This document shows, one piece after another, positions 13,155 through 26,148 of a stretch of 64,000 nt of DNA; positions within the stretch are counted from its first letter, which is position 1; every line of letters begins with the position of its first letter. Source of the stretch: Neonectria sp. B-13. Its lineage: Eukaryota > Ascomycota > Sordariomycetes > Hypocreales > Nectriaceae. A program made the position numbers and the translations under genes. The notes beneath the pieces were generated by a model that was given only the letters and a program-made list of their open reading frames with translations, was not told the DNA's origin and made no database searches. The DNA is taken from NCBI GenBank assembly GCA_002682825.1, contig NOKP01000033.1, forward strand, positions 62,001 to 126,000, in the 5' to 3' direction.

Positions 13155-16100
13155 AATATCTTATATAAGGAGTAGGAAGGACTTAGAAAGGTAATATTAA
13201 ACTATTAGGGCTAAGATAGATAGTTTAAATATTATAGTTTCTTATTGAATAAAGATAGCTTATAAAGCTTTAGATTACTATACCCTAAGAATACTTTTAC
13301 TATTTAAAGACTATAAAATTACTAAATATATAATAAAAGTCCTTTACTTAATATTAAGTATTATAATTATAATAAAATAGAATATATATTTATAGACTAT
13401 AAGCTTTCTTAATAGTTATAGAGTTAAAGTACTAGGAAAAGCTACTCTAAGAAGAAAGTTTAAATATAATTAGTTAATAGCTATATTAAGAATATAAACT
13501 TATTAGGAAATAAATAAATACTAAAGTTATTTCTAAAACCTTAATATTAAAACTAAAAATAATACTTATTAAATAGATTATTTAAGGCTAAATAATTATT
13601 CTTTAAATATATAAAAAGTAAATAGTTTAAATAGATATAAATACTTATACTTAAGTTAATATTATTAGTATAAAGTTAATTAAAGAATTAAGCCTTAAAG
13701 TACTAAAGGACTAAAAGATATTAAGTCTTACTAGCTTTAATAGAACTATTACCTTTATATTATAGGTCTATTAGTTAATATTCTTTTTAATTAATTCCTA
13801 AGAATATCCTTAAAAGATCTAATAATTATTCATTAAAGTATAATACTTTACTAAGACTAATAATCTCTTTCTATTATTAGACTTAATAAGTAAGAAAGAT
13901 ATACTAATTAATACTTATATATACTTATAGAACTATAAGCTAATTATTCTAATAGATCTAAAGATCTTTATAAAAGAGCTAATTAAGAATAGTAAAAAAG
14001 CTTTTATAATATATATTTATAGTATACTATTATTAGATAAGTAATTAATAAGTATACTAAATAAGAATATAAGGAATAGACTAAGAACTCTTCCTCTAGA
14101 GCTTAAAAAGATAAGTAATACCTTTAGTAAGCTAATAGCTAAGAACTTCTTAGTTCTAGAGGGAGTAGAATATATTATTAACCTTTAGAAAGAAAAGAAA
14201 TCTTTATATAAACTATTATATTCTATTAATAAGAAATAAAGTAAAATCTTAAGAGAATATATTAAGAAGTATCTTTAGAGTAATTAAATAGAATAATCTA
14301 TTAGTAAGACTAAAGTCTTAATACTTTTTATCTTTAAGAAGAATAATATACTAAGGTTATATATAGACTATTAAGGTCTTAATATAATTATAATTAAGAA
14401 TTATTACTCTTTATTATTAATTAAAGATTTATTAAACTATTTTATAAAAGTTAAATAAATTATAAAGATTAATCTTTAAAATACTTATTATTAAATTTAT
14501 ATTAAGCTTAATAACTATTAAAAAACTATATTTTAAATATACTATAAGCATTTTTAATATATAATTATACTATTTAGATTAATTAATACTCTAATAATAT
14601 TCTAAGTATATATTTATTAAGTATTTATTAAATTATTAAATATAATTTATATTATATACCTAAATTATATTATAATTAACTTTTAAAATAGAAATTAATA
14701 TACTAAGAATATAAAAAAAGTCCTTTAAAGATTATAAAGTTTTTAACTATGTACTAAGCTATCTAAATATATATTTTATTAATAAGAGATTAAATTCCTT
14801 AGGTATATTATTACCTAAGAAAGGATTAAGATAGACCTAAAGAGAGTTTAAATAGTTACTAAATAGTTAATACTTAAGAACTTTAAGGATATTTAAGTCT
14901 TTTTAGGATTCTATAATTTCTATTAGAAGTTTATTCCTAAGTACTTTAAGATTATAAAACTATATATTATAATATTAAAAGATAGTTAGAAAAGTTATAA
15001 GATAAGTAATTTCTATTAGATAAAAGAATAGAATAAGGCTTTCTAAGAACTAAAGAATACTTTTTACTTTATAATTATTCTTTAATATTAGAACTTAGAA
15101 TTATACTTAAAAGTTAAAACTAATACTTTAGCTAAAGTAGTATTAAGTATTCTATTCTAATTAATAGATAGATAGTAGAGATCTATTGCTTACTAATTAT
15201 AAAAGCTCTTTAAGATAGAATAGTATTAAACTATAGGTTAATAGGAACTATTAGTTATTATTAAGAGCTTAAAGTACTAAAGTTACTATCTCTTAGGACT
15301 AAGTAAGAAATTTATACTATTAATAGACTATATAGCTCTAATAGATATAATTTAAGCTTTTATATAAGACTTTTAAGAAAGGCTTATTAAATAAGTATAT
15401 TAATTAGCTCTTTTTAATTTTAAAATATAGTATTAACTAGAGGCTATTAATTTAATAGATAGACTATTAAAGTATTTAGACTATATAGTAAAAGAAATAG
15501 TATATAAGAATATACTTTCTATATTAACTAAGAAACTTAATCTAATTAAGATATTTATACTAAAGGTTTATTAAATAATTAGGGATTTACTAAGTAAGAA
15601 TAAAACTACTAAGGTATTTATATAAGCTATAAAAGTAAACTTAATAGGTAAAAAGCCCTAAAAAGCTTTCTTTCTTCTTAGTTAGCCTTAGACTAATAAA
15701 CCCTTTAATATAATATTAGACTTAGTATTTATTTCTATAGTTATTATATATACTAGATAGGCTATAAGTATAACTATTAAATAGTTAAAAATTGCTTAAT
15801 AAGAGTTAGTTTCTTTATAATATTATAAGGACTTGTTTAAAGCTAGGGTTATTATTCTAGAGTAATACATTGTATGCTCTATTATAAAAGAACTTATAAA
15901 AAGTAAAATAGTATTTTTTTTATAATTATTCTATAAATTAAAAGACTTAGTCTAAGGACTATAAGCTAAAGATTAGTTCTATTAATAATAGTTAGTAAAG
16001 GTTTAAAAAGTAGTTAAGAACTAAGGATAGTATTACTATAATATATAAGATATTTTTTTCTTTAAAGGAAGATTAATAATCCTAGATTAATATATAATAA

Positions 16101-18899
16101 AATAAAAGATCTTTTACTAATATTATAATAATTTATAGTTAGAATATATAAAAGCTATTAAGACTTTAGAGCTTATTATATATAAGTTCTATTAGAATTA
16201 GATTTCTAAGGATATAAAGGATTATACCTAGAAGTATTAGTAATACTAAGGTATATATATACTAAGATATAAACCTTATAGATAATTTTAATTACTATTA
16301 TTATTAGTATACTTATTTTAGGAAATTAGCTTAGATTTTATTATAGGCTTACTAAATAGTACTTAAGTAAATAATAAAGAATATAATATAATTCTTATTA
16401 TTATTTATTATATAATAAAGTATATAATATTCCTTCTAATAAAGAAAATACTTAATATAATATAAATAATCACTATTAAAACTACTATTTAGACTACTAT
16501 TTCTGCTTATCTATGATTGTACTAAATAGTTATATATTTCCTTTGCTTAAGCTTAATAGAGGGATAAATCTTTGGATTTTAAACCTAATTATTAACTTTT
16601 ACCCTCTCTATAATAGCTACTATCAGTCTACTAATGCTAAGAACAACTATTAGGCTTCCTAAAACTCCCTCTGCCAAATTCCTCTATATAGCTTTATAGC
16701 TAATATTAGAGATAACTAGATTCTCTTACTTTCTAATGTATTATTCCTTTAGTTATAGATTAGTTATTATAGTATTACTTATTAGCTATATAATTTATAA
16801 GATATAGTTATTATACTTTAGACTATTAATAAACCTCTTCTTTATATTAATAGTATTATTATTCCTTTTTAGCTTTAAAGCTAGCCTCTTTAGAAAGACT
16901 TATTCTATTATAATCTACTAAGCTATTATTCTATTAGACTAGATTCTATCTTATAGTAGAATATAATAATTAAAGACTACTAACTAGATTAATTCTTTAG
17001 CCTTAGGGTATTAATTAGTTTTAATCTTTTTTATATCTTATAAATTAGACTTTTAAACTATAATTTATAGCTTAGAAATAAGACTTAAATCTACTTAAAA
17101 TAGGCTATATAAGTTATATAAAAGCCTATAGATATAGCTTAGTAAGAGCTTACTAAGCTATAGTATAATTTAAAAGGTTATTTTATATAATTAGTTATAT
17201 AGTCTTTATATTATATAAAAAGTTAAATAGAATATAAAAGAGTAGTCTAAAAAGCATAAAGATTAAGCCTTTATTCTAAGGGGTTTTAGCTTTTTCTAAG
17301 ATCTAGCTTTTCTAAGATTTAGCTTTTCTAAAATCTAGCTTTTCTAAGATCTAACTTTTCTAAGATCTAGCTTTTCTAGCTAATTAGAATAATAAAACTT
17401 ATACTTTAACTTTATAGTAGAAACTTTTATTTCCTTAAGTTATTATTATCTTAGGCTTAGGTATTAAGTCTATTATATTATTGTTTTTTCTATTTTCTTT
17501 TATACTATTTAACTTTTAGCTCCTTCTTTAGGTATATATTACTAAGGACTATTATATTTAAAGAATATAAATAATATATATCTTATATAAATATATAGAA
17601 TATAAGTTTAAAGTATTAAAAGATATTATAAGTAATTAAAATAAGCTTTTTATTAGTTAATTCTAAAAGGATTTAATAAAAGAAAGAATAACCTATTATT
17701 AACTATTTATTATATACTATTTATAAATAAATAGATAAATAGAGAAAATAAACTAAATACTAAAAAAGTACTTTTAATTATATACTAAAGACTTCTTATA
17801 ATAATAAGCTATATAGCTTCTAAAAGTAGAATTTATATATAATAATAATACTTATAATATTATTAGAGTATTACTAATATAAGCTTTATATAGATATTAC
17901 TTTAGACTAATAAAGTATATACTAAAATATATAAAGTTAAAAGTATAAAAAGTATAAGAATATATTATAACCCTTTAGTAAGTATATACTAAAGCTTTAA
18001 AATATTAATAAAGAGTTATAGAATCCTAAGTAAAATATTATAATTAATAATATAAGCTTTAAGAATATTATAAAGAGTAGATTATAAGACTATTAATAAG
18101 AAACTTCTACTTTAAATATTAAAAGCTAGCTTTTAAATTTATTAAAATAGCTATTATAGAAAGAATAAAAAAATAAGCTTATTATATATACCTTTTAGAA
18201 TAATATTAAAGAATATATAATATATTTTCTATTACTTTTCTAAAGCCTTAATTAAGTAATAACTAAGTAATAGTTAAAGGCTTATTAATTTTACTAAAGC
18301 TTAAAGAAGAGAAGGATAAATAGAAAGTAAAGGATATTATAAGCTATAAAAAGAAAGTAGGATAAATTTTCTACTAAGTTAAATAGATAGATTAACTAGT
18401 AGAATATAATACTTAAAAGCTAGAATAATACTTAGAAAATACCTTAAAGATCCTTTAGTAATACTATAAGTAATAAAAATAGATATATAGAAAGTAAAAT
18501 AATAAGTAAATTTATTATTATTAGTACTAAAGGTATAATAAGAGATTATTATCTTAATACTATTTTACTAAAAACCTTATACATATTTAAAGATTAAGCT
18601 TTCTTACTAGCTCTAAAACTCATATTAAACAATTATTATAAAGAATCTAAAAATAATATAAGATCTTTTATAGAAACCTAAAAAATATATAAGTCTTAAA
18701 TAGTAAAAGACTTAGAACTATTATTAGTAGAATAATTAGAACTATTTTAGTAAGTACTTAGAAAATACTAAATAAGACTAATATAAGTATAATATAATAA
18801 AGAACTAAGAGTTTATACTAAAGAATAAAAAGTCTTAACCTTTTTAATTAAAGAAGAGAAAGTCTTATATTTAGAATTAAAAGTAAAATAAATAGAATT
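13155..18899 (+). mobile_element. Ty3/Gypsy polymerase relic (RT, RNase H, integrase)
   Basis: No frame is open, but the plus strand keeps the Ty3/Gypsy domain order. Near 14350-14480 the translation shows a D-Y-x-G-L-N core followed by I-K-N-Y-Y-S-L, matching the RT motif D-Y-R-x-L-N. Near 14640-14690 a Y-L-N-Y-I-I-I run stands where Y-L-D-D-I-L is expected (Asp to Asn). About 15120-15340 matches RNase H, with a K-E-L-L-A-I-V-like segment and Y-Y-L-L-G. About 16320-16440 resembles the integrase core D-F-I-x-G-L-P, and its continuation follows R1 copy f at about 17640-17760. Most stops are TAA/TAG where Gln or Arg is expected. A RIP-killed element; strand and family are secure, exact ends are not. 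Confidence 0.75.
16471..17563 (+). mobile_element. R1 retroposon copy f, inserted in the Gypsy integrase
   Basis: Full-length R1 with the 12-bp duplication AATATAAATAAT at 16459-16470 and 17564-17575. It splits the degraded integrase frame, so it inserted after the Gypsy element. It contains several units of the 16-bp internal repeat. Confidence 0.8.
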
Positions 18900-18912
18900 A
18901 TATAGAAAGTCT

Positions 18913-19417
18913 TTTAAGCTGCAATTTGCAGCATAGAAATAAGGCTTGAATGTTCTTTCAATTCGATATATAGGTCATATGAGAGCCCATGTGTATAGCT
19001 TGGCAAGGGCTCGCCAGGCTGTAGTGCGATTCGGATGGCAGTTATCTTGTGCGATCGGTGGTGTGGTTGTTGTATTGTTTAGAAGGTCGGATGGAATGCG
19101 AAGAGGTAACCTGGAAAGTGCAGAGCCTTGCAGGCTGGGCTTTTATCCTAAGGGGTTTTAGCCTTTTCTAAGGTCTAGCTTTTCTAAGATCTAGCTTTTC
19201 TAAGATCTAGCTTTTCCAAGATCTAGCTTTTCCAGCTGATTAGGGCAGTAAAACTTATATCTTAACTTTATAGTAGAAACTTTTATCTCCTTGAGTTATT
19301 GTTGCTTTAGGCTTAGGTATTAAGCCTATTATACTATTATTTTTTCTATTTTCTTTTATACTATTTAACCTTTAGTTCCTTCTTTAAGTATATACTACTA
19401 AAGACTATTATATCTAA
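18913..19417 (+). mobile_element. R1 copy g, 5'-truncated and partly unmutated
   Basis: This copy lacks about half of R1 at the end opposite the constant terminus, yet is flanked by a perfect 13-bp duplication ATATAGAAAGTCT (18900-18912 and 19418-19430), so it is a truncated insertion and not a deletion remnant. Its first ~230 bp keep C and G at positions that are T and A in every other copy (for example GGCTCGCCAGGCTGTAG where copy e has GAGCTTATTAGGCTATAG). An open frame at 18946-19161 is incidental. Confidence 0.85.
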
Positions 19418-19890
19418 ATATAGAAAGTCTATTAAGAGTTTATTAATAGACTTAGAAGGAATAATAATCTCTTTAGTTATAGTCTTATCTTTTCTCTTAT
19501 TCTTACTTTTATACTTTTTAATCTATTAAGAAGACTTATATATAAAGAATAAAGACTTTTTAATTATTTTCTAAGAAGAAAATATAAAATTATAAAAGGT
19601 AAAGATTAAAAGAGATAGATTAAAAGACTATATAAGTATTTTAATAATTAAGATATTTATATAATATAGTATAAAGCTAGTACTTATTCTATAATAAGTA
19701 AAAGTATTTTTATAAAATAAGATAGAATAAAAAAGAATAAGTATATACTCTTTATATACTATATTAATTAAAGTAAGAGTATTAGTACTTATAATTATAA
19801 AGTATTCCTTAAAAGTATTCTTCTTTTTAATAGAAGGATCTTTTATAGTTTTAATAACTATAAGATAAGTAAGTACTAAGTATAAGTTAT

Positions 19891-20040
19891 TTAGATATAA
19901 TAGTCCTTAATAGTATATACCTAGAGAAGAGGCTAAAGGTTAAATAGTATAAAAGAAAATAGAAAAAATAATAGTATAATAGGCTTAATACCTAAGCCTA
20001 AGGCAATAATAACTTAAGGAGATAAAAGTTTCTATTATAA
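19891..20040 (-). mobile_element. R1 copy h, 150-bp 5'-truncated insertion
   Basis: Only the constant 3' terminus of R1 is present, in reverse orientation, flanked by a perfect 13-bp duplication AAGTATAAGTTAT at 19878-19890 and 20041-20053. A second independent case of truncation at the same end. Confidence 0.85.
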
Positions 20041-21622
20041 AAGTATAAGTTATATATAATATTCTTATTCTAAATATAAAAAGGTTAAATAGCTTTTAAG
20101 AGCTATATAAGCTTATTAAGACTAATAAATATAATAAGATAATATTAGAAAAAGATTAATAAAGATTTATTAAATATATAATAAGTAAATACCTACTTAA
20201 AGTTAAAAGTTAAGTATTATTATTTCTTATATTAAAGTAGTATTCTATATCTATAGAATAGCTATTATAGTAATATTATCTTATTACTTTTACTAAATAG
20301 CTATTAGATTTTTAAGGAATAATTAGATATTATACTAAGTAAAAGTAGTATTATATATAATATACTTTAAATACTAATAACCTAAGGCTAAAGGAATAGA
20401 ATCTTTTATTCTTATAGAATAAAAGCTTTTAGGATTATCCTAAAGATACTTTAAGTATAAAGTATTCTAATACTATTAAATAATACTAAATAATTCTAAA
20501 GGGATCTATAAAAGTTAATTAGTAAATATATAATAAGTATATATAAGATATATTATATTATATTTCTTATTAGTCTACTTATAGACTATATACTAATTCT
20601 TTAAACTTTTAATAGAATAATAAAGAACTAGAGAATTATACTTTTAAGTAAGATAATAAAAGTAAAATACTTAGCTTAGAAGTTATATAATGAATTCTAT
20701 ATTATTAGTTTAGTATTAGCTTAGTATTTACTTTATTTAAGGAAGAATAAATATTATAATAATAATAGTAAGAGTTTAATAAATAGATAAAGATAAGACT
20801 AAGTTTAAAGAAGCTAAGAATAGAAATACTAAGATAGAATAGGGAAATTATAGCAATAGAATATAAAATACTTAAAGAACTATAAGTATTAATACTTTGA
20901 ATAAGGTTAATTACTAGATAATATATACTCCTAATACAAAGGGGTTCTAAACCACTACTAACCACTATCCAAAGGCCCTTTAAACCTAATCCTATCCCAA
21001 TCTGGCTTAGTTTACCTCTCTAATATCTCTTAGGGGGTAATTAAATACTAAGAAAACCCCTTTTTTTATAAGAAGAGAAAACCTTATGCCTCTAATTAGT
21101 CTTATTACTAGGCCTAAATAGGCAACTTAAACTTATTAGTAAATTAATAATAAGTAAACAATTCCAATATAATAGTATACTATTATTAGGCTAGTTGGTT
21201 TTCTATAGCTATATAATATAGTGTTATATAACTGCTTGAATAGGTCTCTATTGACCTAAGGGGGGGGGTTCCTTCCTACTAGTAGGAAGGTTAATTCTGA
21301 CTGAGTTTGAACTAATAACCCCTTGCTTATATAGGGGGATTCTAAGTGTATAACTATTATACTATAGAACTATAAGTATTAATACAAAGGAAAGAAAGTA
21401 ATAGAATAATAAAAAGAAAATACTATAAGGGAAATAAATAAGCTAGGTAAATAATACTAAACTATAGGTTAGAATAGCCTTACTCTATATTTATTAATAG
21501 TATACTAAATAGGCTACTTTTACTATACCTATAACAACTAAGACCCTATAATATACTAAGTTATATAATAATAATAACTAAAGACTAATTGTTTAAAGAG
21601 AGGAATAATTATAAGAGGATAG

Positions 21623-21804
21623 ACTTATATAGCTAACCTTAGAGTAAAGCTACTATAGCTACTATAGCTAGAGGCCTAGCTCTATAAGAACTATATAGAG
21701 TCCTTAGTAAGTACTTTCTAACTATTTACTAAGTTAAAGTCTTATAATATACTAAGACTTACCCTTTAAGCCTAATATCTCACTCTAGTTGAATTAACCT
21801 TTAT
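21623..21804 (+). repeat. Shared 182-bp segment (with 10661-10842)
   Basis: Second copy of the segment described at 10661-10842, slightly less mutated (for example CTAGAGGCCTAGC is retained where the other copy has T and A). Its flanks diverge from those of the first copy within about 40 bp. Confidence 0.55.
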
Positions 21805-22394
21805 ATTAAGTAATTAGTATTCTCTAATATTAAGCTCTTAGGAGTATACCTTTAGGTTATATTAAAGGAATTAGGCTCCTTTAGATAGAACCCTTAAGCC
21901 TTTCTCTTAATAGAGATTACTTATATTAATTATCCTACTATTAAGTATAAACTAGAGAAACCTATAGCTATTTAGGCTACTATTAATAGGCATATTAGCC
22001 CTTTTAGACTAGTTTTTAAGCTGACTAATAAGAGTAATAATCTAATTATATAGGAGATTTCCTTAGTCAATATAAATAATTATATTTAGGACTATTTTAA
22101 TACTAATCTTACTAAGGGAAATACTTAAACTTTACTATAATTATTAATAATATAATAATACTAATTATTCTAAATAGAATAAAGGAATTAGAAAGGCTAA
22201 GTAAAGTTATCTATATAATAAAAGGAAATAGAAAGGAATTCTATAGTAAGAAGCTACTTCTATTTGCTTTACTTTCTATAATTACCTTAGGATTTTAATA
22301 GTTAAACTTCTATCTTTACTTTATCTCTTTTATTATATATTATAAATTACTTAAGTACTAAGAATAGTACTCTTTCTTTTCTTTCTAGGGCAAT

Positions 22395-22782
22395 TATTAT
22401 AGAAAGGCCTTAGAATACCTAGCTAGAAGTCTTTAGGACTTTCTAGCTGAATGTTTACTAGGAAATCCTATAGAGTTAAAGGATCTTATCTTTAAGGGAC
22501 TTTCTATAGATTTCCTAGATATCTTCTAAGCTCTTTTTAATAGGGAAGATAAAAGGGAAGATAAGAGGGAAATTAGGAAGAGAGAAAGTATACTTTTATA
22601 CTTATAAGAATAATTATAATTTGATTTAGAAGATTATAATCTAAAAGATTTATCTTTAGAAAAGACTCTTTCTCTAAAAGAGATTAATATATACCTTAGA
22701 AAAGTATTCTAATTAGCTTAAAGCTTATCTTTTCTTTATCTTAATACTTCCTATCTATATTATAGAGCTGGTTTCTATAATA
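22395..22782 (+). repeat. Right LTR (388 bp)
   Basis: Partner of 1206-1593 in the same orientation, followed directly by TTAGA. It retains slightly more G/C than the left copy (for example AGAGCTGG at its 3' end against AAAGCTAG), consistent with unequal RIP of the two LTRs. Confidence 0.65.
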
Positions 22783-23682
22783 TTAGAATTAGAATATAAA
22801 GAGAGTATATATATATTAGTATTTCTAAAAGATTATATATTAATAATTTTCTTATTATAAAGTATTATATTTTTTATAATAGTAAATTATAATAATAATA
22901 GTTTTTATTTTTTAAATCTTTTTATTAAGTTCTTTTTATTTATTATAATAAATTTAAATACTTATTTCTTAAAAACCCTTCTCTTTTATATAAAGCTCGA
23001 TTAGATTAGCCTTAAGGCTTAAACCTTTATACTTAATACTTCTTAAGTTACTTTTCTTTCTTTTAGACTTATTATTCCTTTATATTTCTTATAATTTCTT
23101 TCTTTCTTATTATCTTTTAATAGCTTAGCTAGCTATAATAGCTTCTTATTAGAATAAGCTTATTATCCTTTTAAATCTTTCTTAATTAAAGCTTTTAAAT
23201 ATTTATTATTTTATTAAATACTAAATTAATATTAATTTATTTAATTATTAAAGTAATACCTATTAGAAAGATTATAATAATATTTTTCTTAAGCTCTTTC
23301 TAATTTTATATCTTAACTTAATTTTTACTTTAATAAGTTCTATTTTCTTTCTTTTATTAAATTAAATAATCTAATAAAATACTTTTCTAGATCCTAAAGT
23401 TATTCTAAGTTTAGTTCTATAGTTTTTAGGCTTTTAACTAACTTAGTTACTTACTATATATTAAATTGAATATTTAATTTCTTTCTTTTAGTAATTATTT
23501 AATCTTTCTTATTTAATTCCTTTAATAACTTTCTTTTTATAATTTAACTATTACTTTTAGAATAAAGCTTCTAATAATTTATACTCTTTAGTCTATTTTT
23601 ATCTTAGCTAATTAACCTTATTTTAAAGAATATTTCTTTATTAACTTTCTCTTTTAATTATTTAAATATAATAGTTCTTAGT

Positions 23683-24669
23683 CTCTCTATAAAGGAACCT
23701 AATATATAATAATTACTATATTATACATTAATTTCTTTATCTTAAGCCTAATTGGTTTTAAAGTTCTTTATTAACCTTTATATCTAACCTAAACCTATCT
23801 ACCTTTTCTATCCAGTCTAAGTTTTTCCTTAACCCTACATAATCCCACCCTTATTAGTCCTTTTCCCCCCGATTTCATAATGCACTAGCTAGCTATCTAT
23901 ACTAGCTTTATACACTCTAGTAGCTCCTAGAACTATAGAGCATATTCCTCTCTAGATAATTCATTAATAATAACTTTATTATCTTTATTATTTCACCTAG
24001 CCTTTAATTACTTAGTAAGAGCTTTAAGTAGTATTTTCTCCTTTATAATAAAGCTAATATTATTAACCTTAGTAGTTCTATTATTAAGGAGTAAGTAATA
24101 GCTAAATATAGCTAGATATACTATTTGAATAATACTAACTATTGTATAATTGGACTTAAAGCTATTAAGGCTATAGATTCTAGCCTAGTAAAGCTACTAC
24201 TTATACTTAGTAGGCTTAATCTCTCTATCTAGAGAGTAATAGTATTTTGTTTTATATACCTTTTAGCTCTATTTCTTACTATTAGGTTATAAGATATAGT
24301 AGATAATAGGAAAAGTAGAATGTATTATGGTTATATTATACTGTATTATAGTATATTAAGAAGGAGGGAAAAAGGCTAGCTAGACTTATTAGCTTAATAA
24401 GAGATAATTATTTATATGTACTATAGTTTAGAATAAGCTTTTTATAAATTAGATATTAAGATTAAAGAAAGAGATTTAGATAGATTATAAAAATAGGCTT
24501 AAGGTATAATATTAATGTAAACTATATTACTAGGAAAGCTTACTATATTTAAGTTATTAGGATTAATAGTACTAAGTATAATATCTTACTATATTAACTA
24601 TTATATATTATCTATTATATTATTTTAATCTATTAGATAATATTAACTAAGGCTAGAATTACTATAAAT
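23683..24669 (+). mobile_element. R2 repeat (987 bp) inside R1 copy i
   Basis: Starts CTCTCTATAAAGGAACC and ends AATTACTATAAAT. It is flanked by a 13-bp duplication of R1 sequence, AATAGTTCTTAGT (23670-23682) and AATAGTCTTTAGT (24670-24682). The same unit occurs nearly complete at 61449-62440 and as an inverted fragment near 44940-45170. It has no TIR or LTR that I can see and no open frame; the long target duplication again points to a retroposon. Confidence 0.7.
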
Positions 24670-25090
24670 AATAGTCTTTAGTAATATATACTTAGAGAAA
24701 AAGCTAAAGATTAAATAATATAAAAGAAAATAGAAAAAATAATAGTATAATAGGCTTAATACTTAAGTCTAAGATAATAATAACTTAAGAAAATAAAAAT
24801 TTCTACTATAAAGTTAAAATATAAGTTTTACTATTCTAATTAACTAGAAAAGTTAAATCTTAGAAAAGCTAGATTTTAGAAAAGCTAAATCTTAGAAAAG
24901 CTAAATCTTAGAAAAGGCTAAAACTCCTTAGAATAAAAGCTTAGCCTATAAAGCTTTATACTTTCTAGGTTACTTTCTTATATTCTATTTAACCTTTTAT
25001 ATAATATAATAATTATATTATTAATTATATAAGATAATTATTTCTATCTAAATTATACTATAGTCTAATAATTTCTTATTAAACTATATA

Positions 25091-26148
25091 TTTTAAATAT
25101 AATAGTCCTTAGTAGTATATACTTAGAAAAGAAGCTAAAGATTAAATAATATAAAAGAAAATAGAAAAAATAATAATATAATAGGCTTAATACTTAAGCC
25201 TAAGATAATAATAACTTAAGGAAATAAAAGTTTCTACTATAAAGTTAAAGTATAAGTTTTATTATTCTAATTAGCTAGAAAAGCTAAATCTTAAAAAAGC
25301 TAAATCTTAGAAAAGCTAAATCTTAAAAAAGCTAAATCTTAGAAATACTAGACCTTAGAAAAGGCTAAAACCCCTTAGGATAAAAGCCTAGCCTATAAGG
25401 CTTTATACTTTCTAAATTACCTCTTTATATTTTATTTAACCTTCTATATAATACAATAATTACACTACTAATTATATAAGATAACTATCTAAATTATACT
25501 ATAGCCTAGTAAGCTCTTACTAAGCTATATATATAGACTCTTATATAATCTATATATTGAATTAAAAGAACATTTAAGCCTTATTTCTATACTATAAATT
25601 ATAACTTAAAAGTCTAGCTTAAAGTATATAAAATAGCTTATAATTAATTATTTTAGACTTAAGAAATTAATCTAATTAGTAATCTTTAGCTATAATATCC
25701 TATTATAAGATAGAATTTAGCTTAATATAGTAATAATCTAGTAGATTATAATAGAATAGCTCTTTCTAAAGAGGCTAGCTCTAAAGCTAGAAAGGAATAG
25801 TAATATTATTACTATAGAGAAAGAGTTCCTTAAGAAGCTATATAATCCTATCTCTACTCTATGAATTATATAGTTAATAGATAATATTATTCTAATTAAT
25901 CTATAGCTAAAGGAGTAATACATTAGAAACTAAGAGAATCCTACTATAGTTATTTTTAATATTAGTTATAAAGTATAGAGGGATTTAATAGAAGAAGTTC
26001 TAGGAAGCTAAAAAGAGTAAAAGTTAATAATTAGGTTTAAAATCTAAAGATCTATCCTTCTATTAAGCTTAAGTAAAGAAAATATATAACTATTTAGTAC
26101 AATTATAAATAGGTAGAAATAGTAGTTTAAATAGTAGTTTTAATAGTA
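25091..26148 (-). mobile_element. R1 retroposon copy j, nested in copy i
   Basis: Full-length R1 flanked by the 13-bp duplication ATTAAACTATATA at 25078-25090 and 26149-26161, which is itself internal R1 sequence. R1 therefore inserted into R1. Confidence 0.8.

Larger units (their letters stand above)
1206..22782. mobile_element. LTR retrotransposon expanded by nested insertions
   Basis: Two 388-bp direct repeats, starting TATTATAGAAAGG and ending GTTTCTATAATA, lie 21.2 kb apart in the same orientation. The five bases before the left copy (1201-1205) and after the right copy (22783-22787) are both TTAGA, a normal 5-bp LTR-element target duplication. The TA...TA termini are readable as RIP-mutated TG...CA. 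Ty3/Gypsy polymerase relics lie inside on the plus strand. Eight R1 insertions account for about 7 kb of the excess length; the rest suggests further unrecognised nested elements. That the polymerase belongs to these LTRs is inference. Confidence 0.65.

Noticed and set aside
18946..19161. 71-codon open frame in the GC-normal patch
   Set aside because: It lies inside R1 copy g; the open frame is a by-product of local GC content, and no equivalent frame is conserved in other copies.
20705..20965. 86-codon frame starting M-V-S-S-G-L-E-P
   Set aside because: AT-rich, Ile/Ser/Tyr/Leu-only composition inside the RIP block; no support as a gene.
21270..21372. tRNA-like text on the minus strand (box A/B-like words, AGTTCAAACTC)
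   Set aside because: It recalls a tRNA or tRNA-derived element, but the arms do not pair and the region is RIP-mutated; at best a relic.
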